From the NCBI GenBank assembly GCA_039917935.1, contig JBDSIM010000112.1, positions 1 to 22,237 on the forward strand: a stretch of DNA of 22,237 nt. The letters run 5' to 3'. The notes under the pieces were generated by a model. It searched no databases and was not told where the DNA came from. It was given only the letters and a program-made list of their open reading frames with translations. The position numbers were made by a program, and so were the translations under genes. The stretch comes from Chryseosolibacter sp039917935 (GTDB lineage Bacteria > Bacteroidota > Bacteroidia > Cytophagales > Cyclobacteriaceae). How positions within the stretch are numbered: the first letter of the stretch is position 1; each line of letters begins with the position of its first letter. This document shows positions 7,234 through 13,598 of this stretch, in pieces.

Positions 7234-7285
7234 TATCACAAAGTTCACAGAGAAGACACAAAGGATCACAAAGAATACTTTTGTG
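7234..7285. repeat. short CACAAAG ladder with terminal inverted repeat
   Basis: In the gap between the ATPase and permease genes, CACAAAG or CACAGAG begins at 7237, 7246, 7257 and 7267, a spacing of 9-11 bp. The last unit pairs with TTTGTG at 7280-7285 (6-bp arms, 7-nt loop). Units are degenerate and too short for CRISPR. Confidence 0.55.
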
Positions 7286-7398
7286 TGTAACGCTGCTTTC
7301 ATCGGGCCTGATCATCTGAGTCTCTGACATACAGGTGGGTTTCACTGTGTAATTGCATTTTGGTTCACTAGATTAACTAACGACATTTTAATGATGAA

Positions 7399-8289
7399 TT
7401 AGGAACCTGCGAGGATTTCTAAGAATTGTTTTTCGAGGCTTTTCTTTTTTGTTACAAGGTGGGAGGCCACAATTCCTTTTTCGAACAGGAATTGGTTAAG
7501 ATCCTTGCTGTGAAATCCATCCCGCAGCGCTACTTGAAAACTCCCATTCTCCCGATTTAGGGAGGAAGTGCCGCTGAATGTCATCAAAAGTTCGTTCAGG
7601 TTGGGAGTATCAGCAAATACTTCCACCGTTTCTGTGCCTTTCGTCACCTCATGCACGGGACCCGTATGCACTAAATTCCCCTTTTTCAGCACCGAGAAAT
7701 GGCTGCATACTTTCTGAACTTCGTCGAGAAGATGACTGGCGAGGATAATGGTTTTACCGTTGGCGGCAATCTTTTTAATTAGCTCGCGTATTTCGGCTAT
7801 CCCCATGGGGTCAAGGCCATTCGTGGGCTCATCGAGAATTAAAACTGTGGGATCATTTAACAACGCTGAAGCAATTGCAAGACGTTGTTTCATGCCCAAT
7901 GAATACGTTTTATATTGATGGTGCCTGCGTTCTGTGAGTTCAACCAATTCTAAAACATGTGGAATATTTTCCGGGGAACATTCCTTTACCATCGCATTCA
8001 GTTCAAGATTTTTCTGACCAGAGAGATACGGATAGAAAATAGGATGTTCCAGTACGGCGCCAATTTTTTTTCTGACGTGGTGAGATGATGGCTCACCAAA
8101 CCAGGAAAATTCTCCCGCAGTGGGGTTGACTACTCCCATCAGCATTCCCAGGGTTGTGGTTTTACCGCTTCCGTTTGGACCCAGCATACCAAAAACCTGA
8201 CCGCGGTTTACCTCAAGGTTCAGGTTATTGACAGCCTTTATCAGGCCGAAGTGCTTGGTAAGATTAGAAATAGACAAGACTGTTTCCAA
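7399..8289 (-). CDS. ABC transporter ATP-binding protein (BcrA-like)
   Basis: A 296-residue cytoplasmic ATPase that would power the ABC-2 permease encoded downstream at 6400-7203. All motifs are in place: Walker A GPNGSGKT (37-44), signature YSLGMKQR (129-136), Walker B VLILDEPT (149-156), D-loop GLDP (158-161) and switch histidine H186 in ASHLLDE. At the Q-loop position the sequence reads VLEHPIFYP (E81), the Glu form I associate with BcrA/bacitracin-type ATPases. The last 90 residues are a typical regulatory extension. The start is the ATG at 8289, 65 bp after the DUF4252-like gene, so it could belong to the same transcript as the sigma operon. The exporter may handle a lipid, antibiotic or peptide; the substrate is not visible. 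Confidence 0.95.
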   Translation of the reverse strand: METVLSISNLTKHFGLIKAVNNLNLEVNRGQVFGMLGPNGSGKTTTLGMLMGVVNPTAGEFSWFGEPSSHHVRKKIGAVLEHPIFYPYLSGQKNLELNAMVKECSPENIPHVLELVELTERRHHQYKTYSLGMKQRLAIASALLNDPTVLILDEPTNGLDPMGIAEIRELIKKIAANGKTIILASHLLDEVQKVCSHFSVLKKGNLVHTGPVHEVTKGTETVEVFADTPNLNELLMTFSGTSSLNRENGSFQVALRDGFHSKDLNQFLFEKGIVASHLVTKKKSLEKQFLEILAGS

Positions 8290-8354
8290 AGCTAGAAGGT
8301 TCGTGGGATTGAGGAATGATTAATTTGTCGCTGACTTCGATCTAACATTACAAA

Positions 8355-8921
8355 TTAATGATTTTTCTCCGATTTTTTATCGCCATGATTTTCATTGTCG
8401 TCGTCATCATCATCACCTGTAAATGCTTTTATTTTTTTTCCGATATCCGAGCTCTTATCCAGGGTACTATACAACTTAGTTACTTTATCAAGGGCAATAC
8501 GTCCCAGTATATCCAATACGTACAAATTGGTTGAATCGTTAATCAGCACCAGCATGCCTTTGGTTTTACCATCTTTTTCTTTCATGTATACGTCAAAATT
8601 CTTGCCTTCGTACCGGCTTGTCATGATCTCTTCATACGATTCGGATTTATAATCAGTCAGTAATTTTTTATAATCATTACTGCCAAAATCGCTTCCTTTT
8701 TTATCAATCATAAGAAATCTCATCTTCTCAATATCCTTAATGATTTCATCAAATTCTTTATCCTCTGATTGATTGAGCATCCGCAGTGTATTGGCATAAA
8801 AAAATAATGAGAGTGCTTCACCGTTTTTTTTATGAAGCGCTTCTGTCGTCAGGCTTTGGCCCATCAATATTTCCGGAGTGATCAGGAGGATACCTATTAG
8901 CATTAATAATCTTGCGTTCAT
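8355..8921 (-). CDS. DUF4252 family secreted protein (third copy)
   Basis: A 188-residue exported protein. A signal peptide (LLMLIGILLITPEILMGQS) likely cleaves near residue 21. The middle resembles DUF4252: EFDEIIKDIEKMRFLMI, then a Tyr/Ser-rich segment, then FDVYMKEKDGKTKGMLVLINDSTNLYVLDILGRIALDKVTKL. The C-terminus is an acidic tail with six consecutive Asp followed by Asn/His/Lys-rich residues, possibly metal-binding or simply soluble. It starts 7 bp after the stop of the 8929-9417 gene, so the two are cotranscribed. Function of the family unknown; it recurs in operons with ECF sigma factors in Bacteroidota, as here. Confidence 0.85.
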   Translation of the reverse strand: MNARLLMLIGILLITPEILMGQSLTTEALHKKNGEALSLFFYANTLRMLNQSEDKEFDEIIKDIEKMRFLMIDKKGSDFGSNDYKKLLTDYKSESYEEIMTSRYEGKNFDVYMKEKDGKTKGMLVLINDSTNLYVLDILGRIALDKVTKLYSTLDKSSDIGKKIKAFTGDDDDDDNENHGDKKSEKNH

Positions 8922-8928
8922 AGAGGAT

Positions 8929-9417
8929 TTAATTGGTGTAGGTTAGATTTTCCTTTTTTGTATGAAGAAGGTTTGGATCTATGTAGCCTTTTATTTCAAC
9001 CGCTACTACTTCATGGGAGTTTTCGATTAAGAGAAAGTATCGGTTTTCATCATGATCTTGATTTGTTTGCAGGTACACGGTCAGCAGATCACTTTCGTTA
9101 CGGAATAAAGCTAACTCCTCAAATGCATCTCTTTTCAAAATCTTAGTGAACCCCCGAACGGACAACCCTTTTTCCTCAAAGGCTGATATCGGAATGGTGA
9201 TCAGCCGGATGTGTCTAATTTCCTGAATAGCCCTGGTAAATTCCTGTTCGCCTGATAACCACAACACAGTGCGCGCCAGAAATCCAGAGGCGCTGAATGA
9301 ATGTACATTTTCATTTCCAGAAAATTTCTTTTTTAAAGTTTCAAAGCTATGGCTTTGGGCTTTTGCGGCTGAAATCCCCGCTATAATAAGGATAAAGTAT
9401 ACTGCTGCGAATTTCAT
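8929..9417 (-). CDS. DUF4252-like secreted protein (second, divergent copy)
   Basis: A 162-residue exported protein with a signal peptide (MKFAAVYFILIIAGISAAKAQ, cleavage near AKA-QS). It is the most divergent of the three tandem DUF4252-like proteins. It retains the overall order: FSGNENVHSFSASGFLARTVLWLSGEQEF, EIRHIRLITIPIS, DAFEELALFRNESDLLTVYLQ, FLLIENSHEVVAVEIKGYIDPNLL. It lacks the charged C-terminal tail of the other two. A hairpin lies in the gap after the first copy (9458-9487), so expression relative to the upstream genes may be lower. The family is assigned from pattern and context; a formal profile search would settle it. Confidence 0.75.
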   Translation of the reverse strand: MKFAAVYFILIIAGISAAKAQSHSFETLKKKFSGNENVHSFSASGFLARTVLWLSGEQEFTRAIQEIRHIRLITIPISAFEEKGLSVRGFTKILKRDAFEELALFRNESDLLTVYLQTNQDHDENRYFLLIENSHEVVAVEIKGYIDPNLLHTKKENLTYTN

Positions 9418-9457
9418 TTTTGGGTTTGCTTAACCATCAGCATATTTTGTGTAAACG

Positions 9458-9487
9458 AAAAGCGCTGCTTACTTCAGCAACGCTTTT
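9458..9487. terminator. intra-operon hairpin between the first and second DUF4252 genes
   Basis: The outer arms AAAAGCG (9458-9464) and CGCTTTT (9481-9487) enclose a second matching stretch (TGCT / AGCA), giving a stem of about 11 bp with one mismatch. On the transcribed strand it is followed by CGTTTACAC, a poor U-run. Either a weak terminator or an mRNA-processing/stability stem that sets different levels for the first DUF4252 gene and those after it. Confidence 0.5.
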
Positions 9488-9493
9488 CAATAT

Positions 9494-10060
9494 TTAATTT
9501 TTCCTCTCCCTGGAATTATCGCCCTTACCTTTTTCATCATTATCTTTTTCATCTTTATTCATTTTCTGAAGATGCTCCAGGCCTTTTATATTCATCTTGG
9601 TGCCGATGCGTGAGATTTGTTTAAGATCGATCTCACCAAAAATACTCATGAGCATAAATTCTTCATTTCCACCCACCACCATCACCATTTCAGAAATTTT
9701 TCCGCCATTTTCTTTGATCATGAACCTCATATCTTTGTCTTTATCGCGAACAGACATGAGTTCTTCAAAATCTTTTGGGATCAGGGTGAAGGCCTCCTTG
9801 TATAACTCACGAGAATTTCGGGCATTTTGCTTGGCAATTATTTTTAGACCCTTGAGTTTGCTGATGGCATCCAGGACTTCTTTGTCTTCCGGGTTCTCAG
9901 CGTCCATCTGGGTGAATAGCCCAAACATTTTACTGGAGATATTTACATTAGTAAACGATTCGTCATTCTGATATTTGCTGAAAAACCGGGAAATAACATC
10001 CTGCGCATTCAAGGTGGTCAGGGTGGTCATCAGCACAACTATTGCGACAATTTTTTTCAT
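9494..10060 (-). CDS. DUF4252 family secreted protein (first copy)
   Basis: A 188-residue exported protein with a clean signal peptide (MKKIVAIVVLMTTLTTLNAQ). I start at the ATG at 10060 rather than 10081 because it gives a normal positively charged signal-peptide n-region. The body shows the DUF4252 pattern: FSKYQNDESFTNVNISSKMFGLF, ISKLKGLKIIAKQ, YKEAFTLIPKDFEELMSVRDKDKDMRFMIKENGGKISEMVMVVGGNEEFMLMSIFGEIDLKQISRI. The C-terminus is a long charged tail rich in Lys/Asp/Glu. It follows the anti-sigma gene by 50 bp. The family is common downstream of ECF sigma genes in Bacteroidota, with unknown molecular function. Confidence 0.9.
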   Translation of the reverse strand: MKKIVAIVVLMTTLTTLNAQDVISRFFSKYQNDESFTNVNISSKMFGLFTQMDAENPEDKEVLDAISKLKGLKIIAKQNARNSRELYKEAFTLIPKDFEELMSVRDKDKDMRFMIKENGGKISEMVMVVGGNEEFMLMSIFGEIDLKQISRIGTKMNIKGLEHLQKMNKDEKDNDEKGKGDNSRERKN

Positions 10061-10110
10061 ATTCTTCAATTTTAAGTTCAATTCTCAGTACGGATTAATT
10101 AATTAAATTA

Positions 10111-10623
10111 TTATAAGTTAGTATTCGCTTCTTCCTTTTGAATTTCTTCCTGGGCTTCGTTGAAGACATTTATCTTCCGGGCTTGTTCCTCCGCCGTGCC
10201 GAAACTTTTTGAGATCATCATGAGTGCTTTTTTGGTCTCTTCAAAAGCGAGCTTTGGATCGTTATAAGTATCGACCATTTCCTGTGGTGTGGATTTTCTG
10301 ATTTCGCTTCGTACTAGCCAGACGGCCACCATCAATACAACAACCCCAGCGGCTATACGCATGCTGTTGTATACCAGTGTTGCCATTTTCCCCGTTGTCG
10401 GAGCTTTTACCTTTTTCATCACATGATGGTCAAAAGCCACGTCGGTCAGGGTCTTTTTTTTATGCTCATCAAAGTATCGGAAAAGTTCTGCGGTCTCTTT
10501 TAACTGTTCGGGAATATTTCCTTCCTGGAAGTAGTTATGCAATTCCTGCTCTTCTTCAAGAGATGTTTCGCAGTTCCAATACTTGTTCAACAGTTCGTCA
10601 ATCTTTTTAGAGTCCATAGGCAT
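10111..10623 (-). CDS. putative membrane-anchored anti-sigma factor
   Basis: A 170-residue single-pass membrane protein: a soluble N-terminal half (ELLNKYWNCETSLEEEQELHNYF, a typical Bacteroidota anti-sigma start), one TM helix at about 88-104 (MRIAAGVVVLMVAVWLV), and a charged C-terminal half. The expected role is to bind the sigma factor encoded just upstream and release it on an envelope signal. Its start overlaps the end of the sigma gene: ATG at 10623 gives a 17-bp overlap and the second ATG (10617) an 11-bp overlap, which implies translational coupling. No zinc-binding HxxxCxxC motif is seen. Called from topology, N-terminal pattern and gene order; no direct family hit can be claimed. 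Confidence 0.75.
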   Translation of the reverse strand: MPMDSKKIDELLNKYWNCETSLEEEQELHNYFQEGNIPEQLKETAELFRYFDEHKKKTLTDVAFDHHVMKKVKAPTTGKMATLVYNSMRIAAGVVVLMVAVWLVRSEIRKSTPQEMVDTYNDPKLAFEETKKALMMISKSFGTAEEQARKINVFNEAQEEIQKEEANTNL

Positions 10624-11119
10624 CTATTTTCGTCATTTTCTCACGCACCGCATTTCTTGCTCTGAATAAATTTACTTTCACTTGATTTATATCAATTTCA
10701 AGTATTTCGCTGATCTCGTTATAACTGTAACCTTCCACATCGCGAAGGTGGATTACCTGACGTTGTTTTTCAGGTAGCGCGGCAATCATCAGTGTAATTT
10801 TTTGCATACGCTCGTTTACTTCGGTTGATTCATGGGGTGATAACGTTTCCAGTCGAATATCAAATGTCCCTTCCATGGATTGGGTTTGTTTTCCTGTAAT
10901 TACACGGATCCGGTCCAATGAGAGGTTTTTGGTGATGCGCATACACCAGGCTTCCCAATTTTGAATCTGATCCATCCGCTCACGTCCGTTCCAAACCTTA
11001 ATAAATACTTCCTGTACGATGTCTTTAGCTTCTTCCTCATTTCCCAAAAATTTGAGGGCGAAGCGAAAAAGCTTGTTTTTGGCAGGTAGAACCCGGTTTT
11101 CAAAAGCTTCAAGATTCAT
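10607..11119 (-). CDS. ECF RNA polymerase sigma factor
   Basis: A 170-residue sigma-70 family factor with region 2 (about 10-75, with AKDIVQEVFIKVW and AWCMRITKNLSLDRIR) and region 4 (about 107-160, LPEKQRQVIHLRDVEGYSYNEISEIL, then a helix-turn-helix with VKVNLFRARNAVREKM). Regions 1.1 and 3 are absent, as in ECF factors. It directs transcription of a small regulon, probably including its own operon. It starts at the ATG at 11119, and its stop lies inside the following anti-sigma gene. The upstream sequence (11120-11200) does not clearly match the housekeeping Bacteroidota promoter, consistent with a sigma-specific promoter but not proof. Confidence 0.95.
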   Translation of the reverse strand: MNLEAFENRVLPAKNKLFRFALKFLGNEEEAKDIVQEVFIKVWNGRERMDQIQNWEAWCMRITKNLSLDRIRVITGKQTQSMEGTFDIRLETLSPHESTEVNERMQKITLMIAALPEKQRQVIHLRDVEGYSYNEISEILEIDINQVKVNLFRARNAVREKMTKIDAYGL

Positions 11120-11230
11120 TCACTGAGATTCAATAACAAGACGGCAAGGTAGGGCAGATGTTACAAAGTATTTTTAAATATTTTTAGAGCCCTTAATCCT
11201 CTGGCCGGAAAAGCGGCTTGTTCGAAGGAG

Positions 11231-11246
11231 TAAAGGCCGGCCTTTA
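11231..11246. repeat. perfect 16-bp palindrome
   Basis: TAAAGGCCGGCCTTTA equals its own reverse complement. It lies between the sigma gene and the RAYT unit, 10 bp before the first copy of the 21-bp duplicated segment. As a hairpin it has no loop, so a protein-binding site or the centre of an ancient REP is equally possible. Confidence 0.6.
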
Positions 11247-11256
11247 GAAAGAAACG

Positions 11257-11277
11257 GAAATCCACTTTCAGAAAGTT
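11257..11277 (+). repeat. 21-bp direct repeat, copy 1 (copy 2 at 11463-11483)
   Basis: Identical over 21 bp to 11463-11483 (both run from GAAATCC to AAAGTT). The match resumes downstream of each with TGGTCCAAGGCG, immediately in copy 1 and after about 17 bp in copy 2 (11501-11512). GACACACCGAAAT also occurs twice (11299-11311 and 11455-11467). The left flank is therefore a duplicated block in which copy 1 lacks the GGACTTTCGG arm. Confidence 0.7.
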
Positions 11278-11350
11278 GGTCCAAGGCGAGAGTTCTGGGA
11301 CACACCGAAATTCTTCAGCCACAATAATATTTTCAATACCCGATAACGTG

Positions 11351-11412
11351 CGGGTATCAACTTCACGAAAGTCCTTAGCTTTCTCGAAGTTATCCGAAGG
11401 ATCGGTCTTCGG
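11351..11412 (+). repeat. 62-bp REP-like repeat, left copy
   Basis: 57 of 62 positions match the right copy at 12319-12380, in the same orientation. It contains two hairpins: AACTTCACGAAAG (11359-11371) with 11379-11391 (11 of 13 pairs, 7-nt loop), and the perfect CCGAAG / CTTCGG (11394-11399, 11407-11412). The compound imperfect palindrome is typical of REP sequences. Confidence 0.8.
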
Positions 11413-11460
11413 GCGTAGAATTTTTTGGTTTAATCCCATGAAACCGGGATTGACGACACA

Positions 11461-11495
11461 CCGAAATCCACTTTCAGAAAGTTAAGGACTTTCGG
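11461..11495 (+). repeat. REP-like bulged hairpin
   Basis: Outer arms CCGAAATCC (11461-11469) and GGACTTTCGG (11486-11495) pair with one bulged base and enclose an inner pair ACTTTC / GAAAGT (11470-11475, 11477-11482). The CGAAAG/CTTTCG core is shared with the 62-bp repeat and with the hairpin at 11579, which suggests one REP family. Confidence 0.65.
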
Positions 11496-11578
11496 AATGC
11501 TGGTCCAAGGCGGAAGTTCTGTCGTAACTCCGAATTCTTGGAGTACCAACTTTTGCCGCGTTTAAGAACTTCCGGTTA

Positions 11579-11608
11579 TTTTACGAAAGCCCTTTAACTT
11601 TCGTAAAA
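11579..11608 (+). repeat. perfect 11-bp-arm hairpin before the RAYT gene
   Basis: TTTTACGAAAG (11579-11589) and CTTTCGTAAAA (11598-11608) are perfect inverted repeats with the 8-nt loop CCCTTTAA. It lies 54 bp upstream of the RAYT start and shares the ACGAAAG/CTTTCG core of the other REP-like elements. Confidence 0.75.
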
Positions 11609-11662
11609 ATTTAAGGATGGTCTTTGAAGGTGGGAAGTTCACTAAAAAGTTTAATTTTAAGC

Positions 11663-12271
11663 ATGGCCCTCGAATTATTAGAACCCGGTCATCTTTACCA
11701 TATCTACAATCATGCGTTAGGAAAAGAGAACTTATTCTTGTCCGATGATAATTATCAATATTTTTTAAGGCGCTACCAGCATTTTATTGATCCGGTTTCA
11801 CATACCTATGCGTATTGCTTAATGCCCAACCATATTCATTTTTTTATTGAGGTTAAACAAAAAATAGAACTCCCTCCTGAATGCAAGTATTCTGTTGAAC
11901 AATTCATCAGCAAGCAATTTTCAAATTTATTTAGTTCCTATACACAGGTGTTTAATAAACAACAAAATAGAATAGGCACTCTGTTTATCAGCGGCTTCCG
12001 AAGGGAGAAAGTTGATTCAGATGAATATTTAACCAGGATTATCCGGTATATCCATATGAATCCGGTCCACCATGGGTTTGTTAAGGATTTAATAAAGTGG
12101 AGATATTCGTCGTATAATACTATATGTGCTACCCACGAAACGTTTCTTGCAAAAGAAAAGGTGATTAGCTGGTTTGGAAACCTTGATGAATTGAAAAATG
12201 CCGACAGAATTTTTGATATGCCAACCCTTCCAAAATCTTTTGAATCGGAATCTAAAGGCCCAATCTATTAA
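11663..12271 (+). CDS. REP-associated tyrosine transposase (RAYT)
   Basis: A 202-residue single-domain HUH nuclease of the Y1/IS200-like superfamily. RAYTs bind REP hairpins and cut single-stranded DNA through a tyrosine. Visible motifs: the entry motif LEPGHLYHIYNHALGKENLF, the HUH motif in CLMPNHIHFFIEV (H57-I-H59), and TRIIRYIHMNPVHHGFV, carrying the family's YIHxNP block and candidate catalytic tyrosines (Y122, Y129). It ends with KWRYSSY. I start at the ATG at 11663; an in-frame TTG at 11624 would add 13 residues with no family match. REP-like repeats flank it on both sides, and the right copy separates it from the convergent nucleotidase gene. Lack of frameshifts suggests it is functional or recently so. 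Confidence 0.93.
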   Translation: MALELLEPGHLYHIYNHALGKENLFLSDDNYQYFLRRYQHFIDPVSHTYAYCLMPNHIHFFIEVKQKIELPPECKYSVEQFISKQFSNLFSSYTQVFNKQQNRIGTLFISGFRREKVDSDEYLTRIIRYIHMNPVHHGFVKDLIKWRYSSYNTICATHETFLAKEKVISWFGNLDELKNADRIFDMPTLPKSFESESKGPIY

Positions 12272-12318
12272 GTTTCGAAAGTTTTTCCGATGACAAATTT
12301 CTGCGCGCCACCTGCAAC

Positions 12319-12380
12319 CGGGTATCAACTTCACGAAAGTCCTTAACTTTCGCGAAGTTAGCGGAAGGATCGGGCTTCGG
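12319..12380 (+). repeat. 62-bp REP-like repeat, right copy
   Basis: The direct counterpart of 11351-11412. The first hairpin is stronger here: AACTTCACGAAAG (12327-12339) pairs with 12347-12359 at 12 of 13 positions, with the 7-nt loop TCCTTAA. The second hairpin has one mismatch (CGGAAG / CTTCGG). It lies between the convergent RAYT and nucleotidase genes and could also act as a transcriptional barrier. Confidence 0.8.
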
Positions 12381-12414
12381 ATCGGAGGATTAAATACCGA
12401 AAAAACATAGGACG

Positions 12415-12936
12415 CTATAAGAATCTTTCACCCACTTCTTTCCAGTTATTCAGCCGGTTGAAATGATTCAAATGGATGTTGTGTGGCGCTGTAAAGATAA
12501 ATTTCTCCCCATTAAAATGCTCCAGGTTATACACCAGATCATCGATCATGTAGTCACCATAAACAACGGTTTTACTTCCGCAGAAAACTATTTGTTTCCA
12601 CGTAAGAAAAGGAAAGTGCTCTTTTATCCATTGTAATTTTTCTGAAAGCGATTGCGGGAACTCCATGGCGGCAGAGACGATGAATAAGTCAAACTTTCGA
12701 TTCAGTTTTTCCATTACTTCCTGGCAGTTCTCATTTACAGACATGGTGCGGAAAAAATTATCCCGGTAAGGAAATTTTGAAACCACGCTGTGGTTTTCAG
12801 GGAATCCCTCACCCTCTCCTTTACCGTTTAATACTGACCGATCAATTCTGACTCCGAATTCTTTTTCATAATAGTGCAGGAATTGTCCGGTTGCATCCGC
12901 CATAACATCATCCATATCAATAATCAATCGTTTCAT
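12415..12936 (-). CDS. 5'(3')-deoxyribonucleotidase-like HAD phosphatase
   Basis: A 173-residue cytoplasmic HAD-family enzyme that would remove phosphate from (deoxy)nucleoside monophosphates. Motif I is IDMDDVMAD, with nucleophile D7 and acid/base D9. Motif II is the serine in LFIVSAAM (S88). Lys in CGSKTVV (about K122) fits motif III. Motif IV is GDYMIDD (D132, D133). The NT5C-type features PYRDNFFRTM and LPF-like loops are also present, and length fits the family. The start is the ATG at 12936. It stands alone: convergent with the RAYT gene and divergent from the DUF2007 gene. Substrate preference cannot be told from the sequence. Confidence 0.9.
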   Translation of the reverse strand: MKRLIIDMDDVMADATGQFLHYYEKEFGVRIDRSVLNGKGEGEGFPENHSVVSKFPYRDNFFRTMSVNENCQEVMEKLNRKFDLFIVSAAMEFPQSLSEKLQWIKEHFPFLTWKQIVFCGSKTVVYGDYMIDDLVYNLEHFNGEKFIFTAPHNIHLNHFNRLNNWKEVGERFL

Positions 12937-13156
12937 ACCCGAGGATTTACTATCTTTCTATAAGGACAAAGTTGGTGTTTTATCGTTTTTATGCAAATTA
13001 TAATTTACTCCTTTTTTTGGGGCTTTTTCCTTAGTTGAGAAAAAGATGGCTTATGGTGGTTCTCTTAGGAAAAAATTGCGACACTGGGATATGATCCATC
13101 AAAGTTTTTAAAACCGTAGTAGCATCATAAAGTTACATGGCTAAAATCATAATAGG
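12937..13156. other. 220-bp divergent intergenic region
   Basis: Lies between the nucleotidase and DUF2007 genes, so it should hold two promoters. I found no clear TTG/TAnnTTTG pair. A weak stem CTTTTTC / GAAAAAG (13023-13029, 13039-13045) is present; nothing else recognised. Confidence 0.5.
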
Positions 13157-13549
13157 ATGTTGAAAAATGGTGATGATATAATTGTCTTTCAGCAGTTCGA
13201 CAATGTGATGGATGCTCATATTGCCAAGACGAAACTGGATGCCTATGGTATACCCTGTTTTCTGACCGAAGAAAACATGGCCAACCTTTATCCAGGTCAA
13301 AGTTTATCTGCTTTTAAAATCAGGTTACACCTTTTTGCACTGGATCATGAACGGGCGGAGCAAATATTAATTCAGGAAAACATGTCAGTTGTTCGTGAAA
13401 ATTCGCTGACGTGCCCCAATTGTCAATCGCAGAAAGTGGTCAGGGAATTTCCCAAAAAGTTGGCTGAGCGTTTAACCTTTATTCTATTTGGCGTACTATT
13501 TCCCGGCAAGAAAGTAAATCATTGCCTTCAATGCGATCATGAATTCTGA
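13157..13549 (+). CDS. DUF2007 domain protein with C-terminal zinc ribbon
   Basis: A 130-residue cytoplasmic protein. Residues about 6-75 match the DUF2007 pattern (VFQQFDNVMDAHIAKTKLDAYGIPCFLTEEN, then IRLHLFALDHERAEQIL), a small ferredoxin-like fold thought to bind a ligand or protein. A zinc ribbon follows with Cys at 86, 89, 123 and 126 (CPNC...CLQC). The short hydrophobic stretch between them (LTFILFGVLFPG) is probably part of the ribbon rather than a TM helix. The start is the ATG at 13157. The SLOG-family gene begins 49 bp downstream on the same strand, so the two may be an operon. Function unknown. Confidence 0.85.
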   Translation: MLKNGDDIIVFQQFDNVMDAHIAKTKLDAYGIPCFLTEENMANLYPGQSLSAFKIRLHLFALDHERAEQILIQENMSVVRENSLTCPNCQSQKVVREFPKKLAERLTFILFGVLFPGKKVNHCLQCDHEF

Positions 13550-13598
13550 TTTGTATATCGGGGATTCCATATTAATTTAGAGTGATAAAATTCTCGAT

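Larger units (their letters stand above)
11160..12380. mobile_element. RAYT transposase gene with flanking REP-like repeats (REP-spreading unit)
   Basis: A REP-associated tyrosine transposase gene (11663-12271) sits between structured repeats. On the left are at least four hairpin-forming elements (11231-11246, 11351-11412, 11461-11495, 11579-11608) and a duplicated segment. On the right is one copy (12319-12380) of the 62-bp left repeat. Outer limits are approximate. No target-site duplication or IS-type terminal inverted repeat was seen, as expected for RAYT units, which mobilise REP sequences. Confidence 0.75.

Noticed and set aside
7234..7285. Possible CRISPR array
   Set aside because: Units are 7 bases, degenerate and spaced by 2-4 bases; there are no constant repeats with unique spacers and no cas genes nearby.
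9617..9805. Plus-strand frame with a run of five histidines
   Set aside because: It is antisense to a DUF4252 gene; the His run simply mirrors Gly/Val codons (GTG GTG GGT) of the real gene.
11161..11439. A 92-codon minus-strand frame between the sigma gene and the RAYT unit
   Set aside because: It runs through the palindrome and part of the REP-like repeats, has no family resemblance, and its residues follow the repeat sequence. The stretch is better explained as non-coding repeat.
11351..12380. IS element with terminal inverted repeats
   Set aside because: The matching 62-bp ends are direct, not inverted, each is itself a hairpin, and the protein is a RAYT rather than an IS200/IS605 or DDE transposase.
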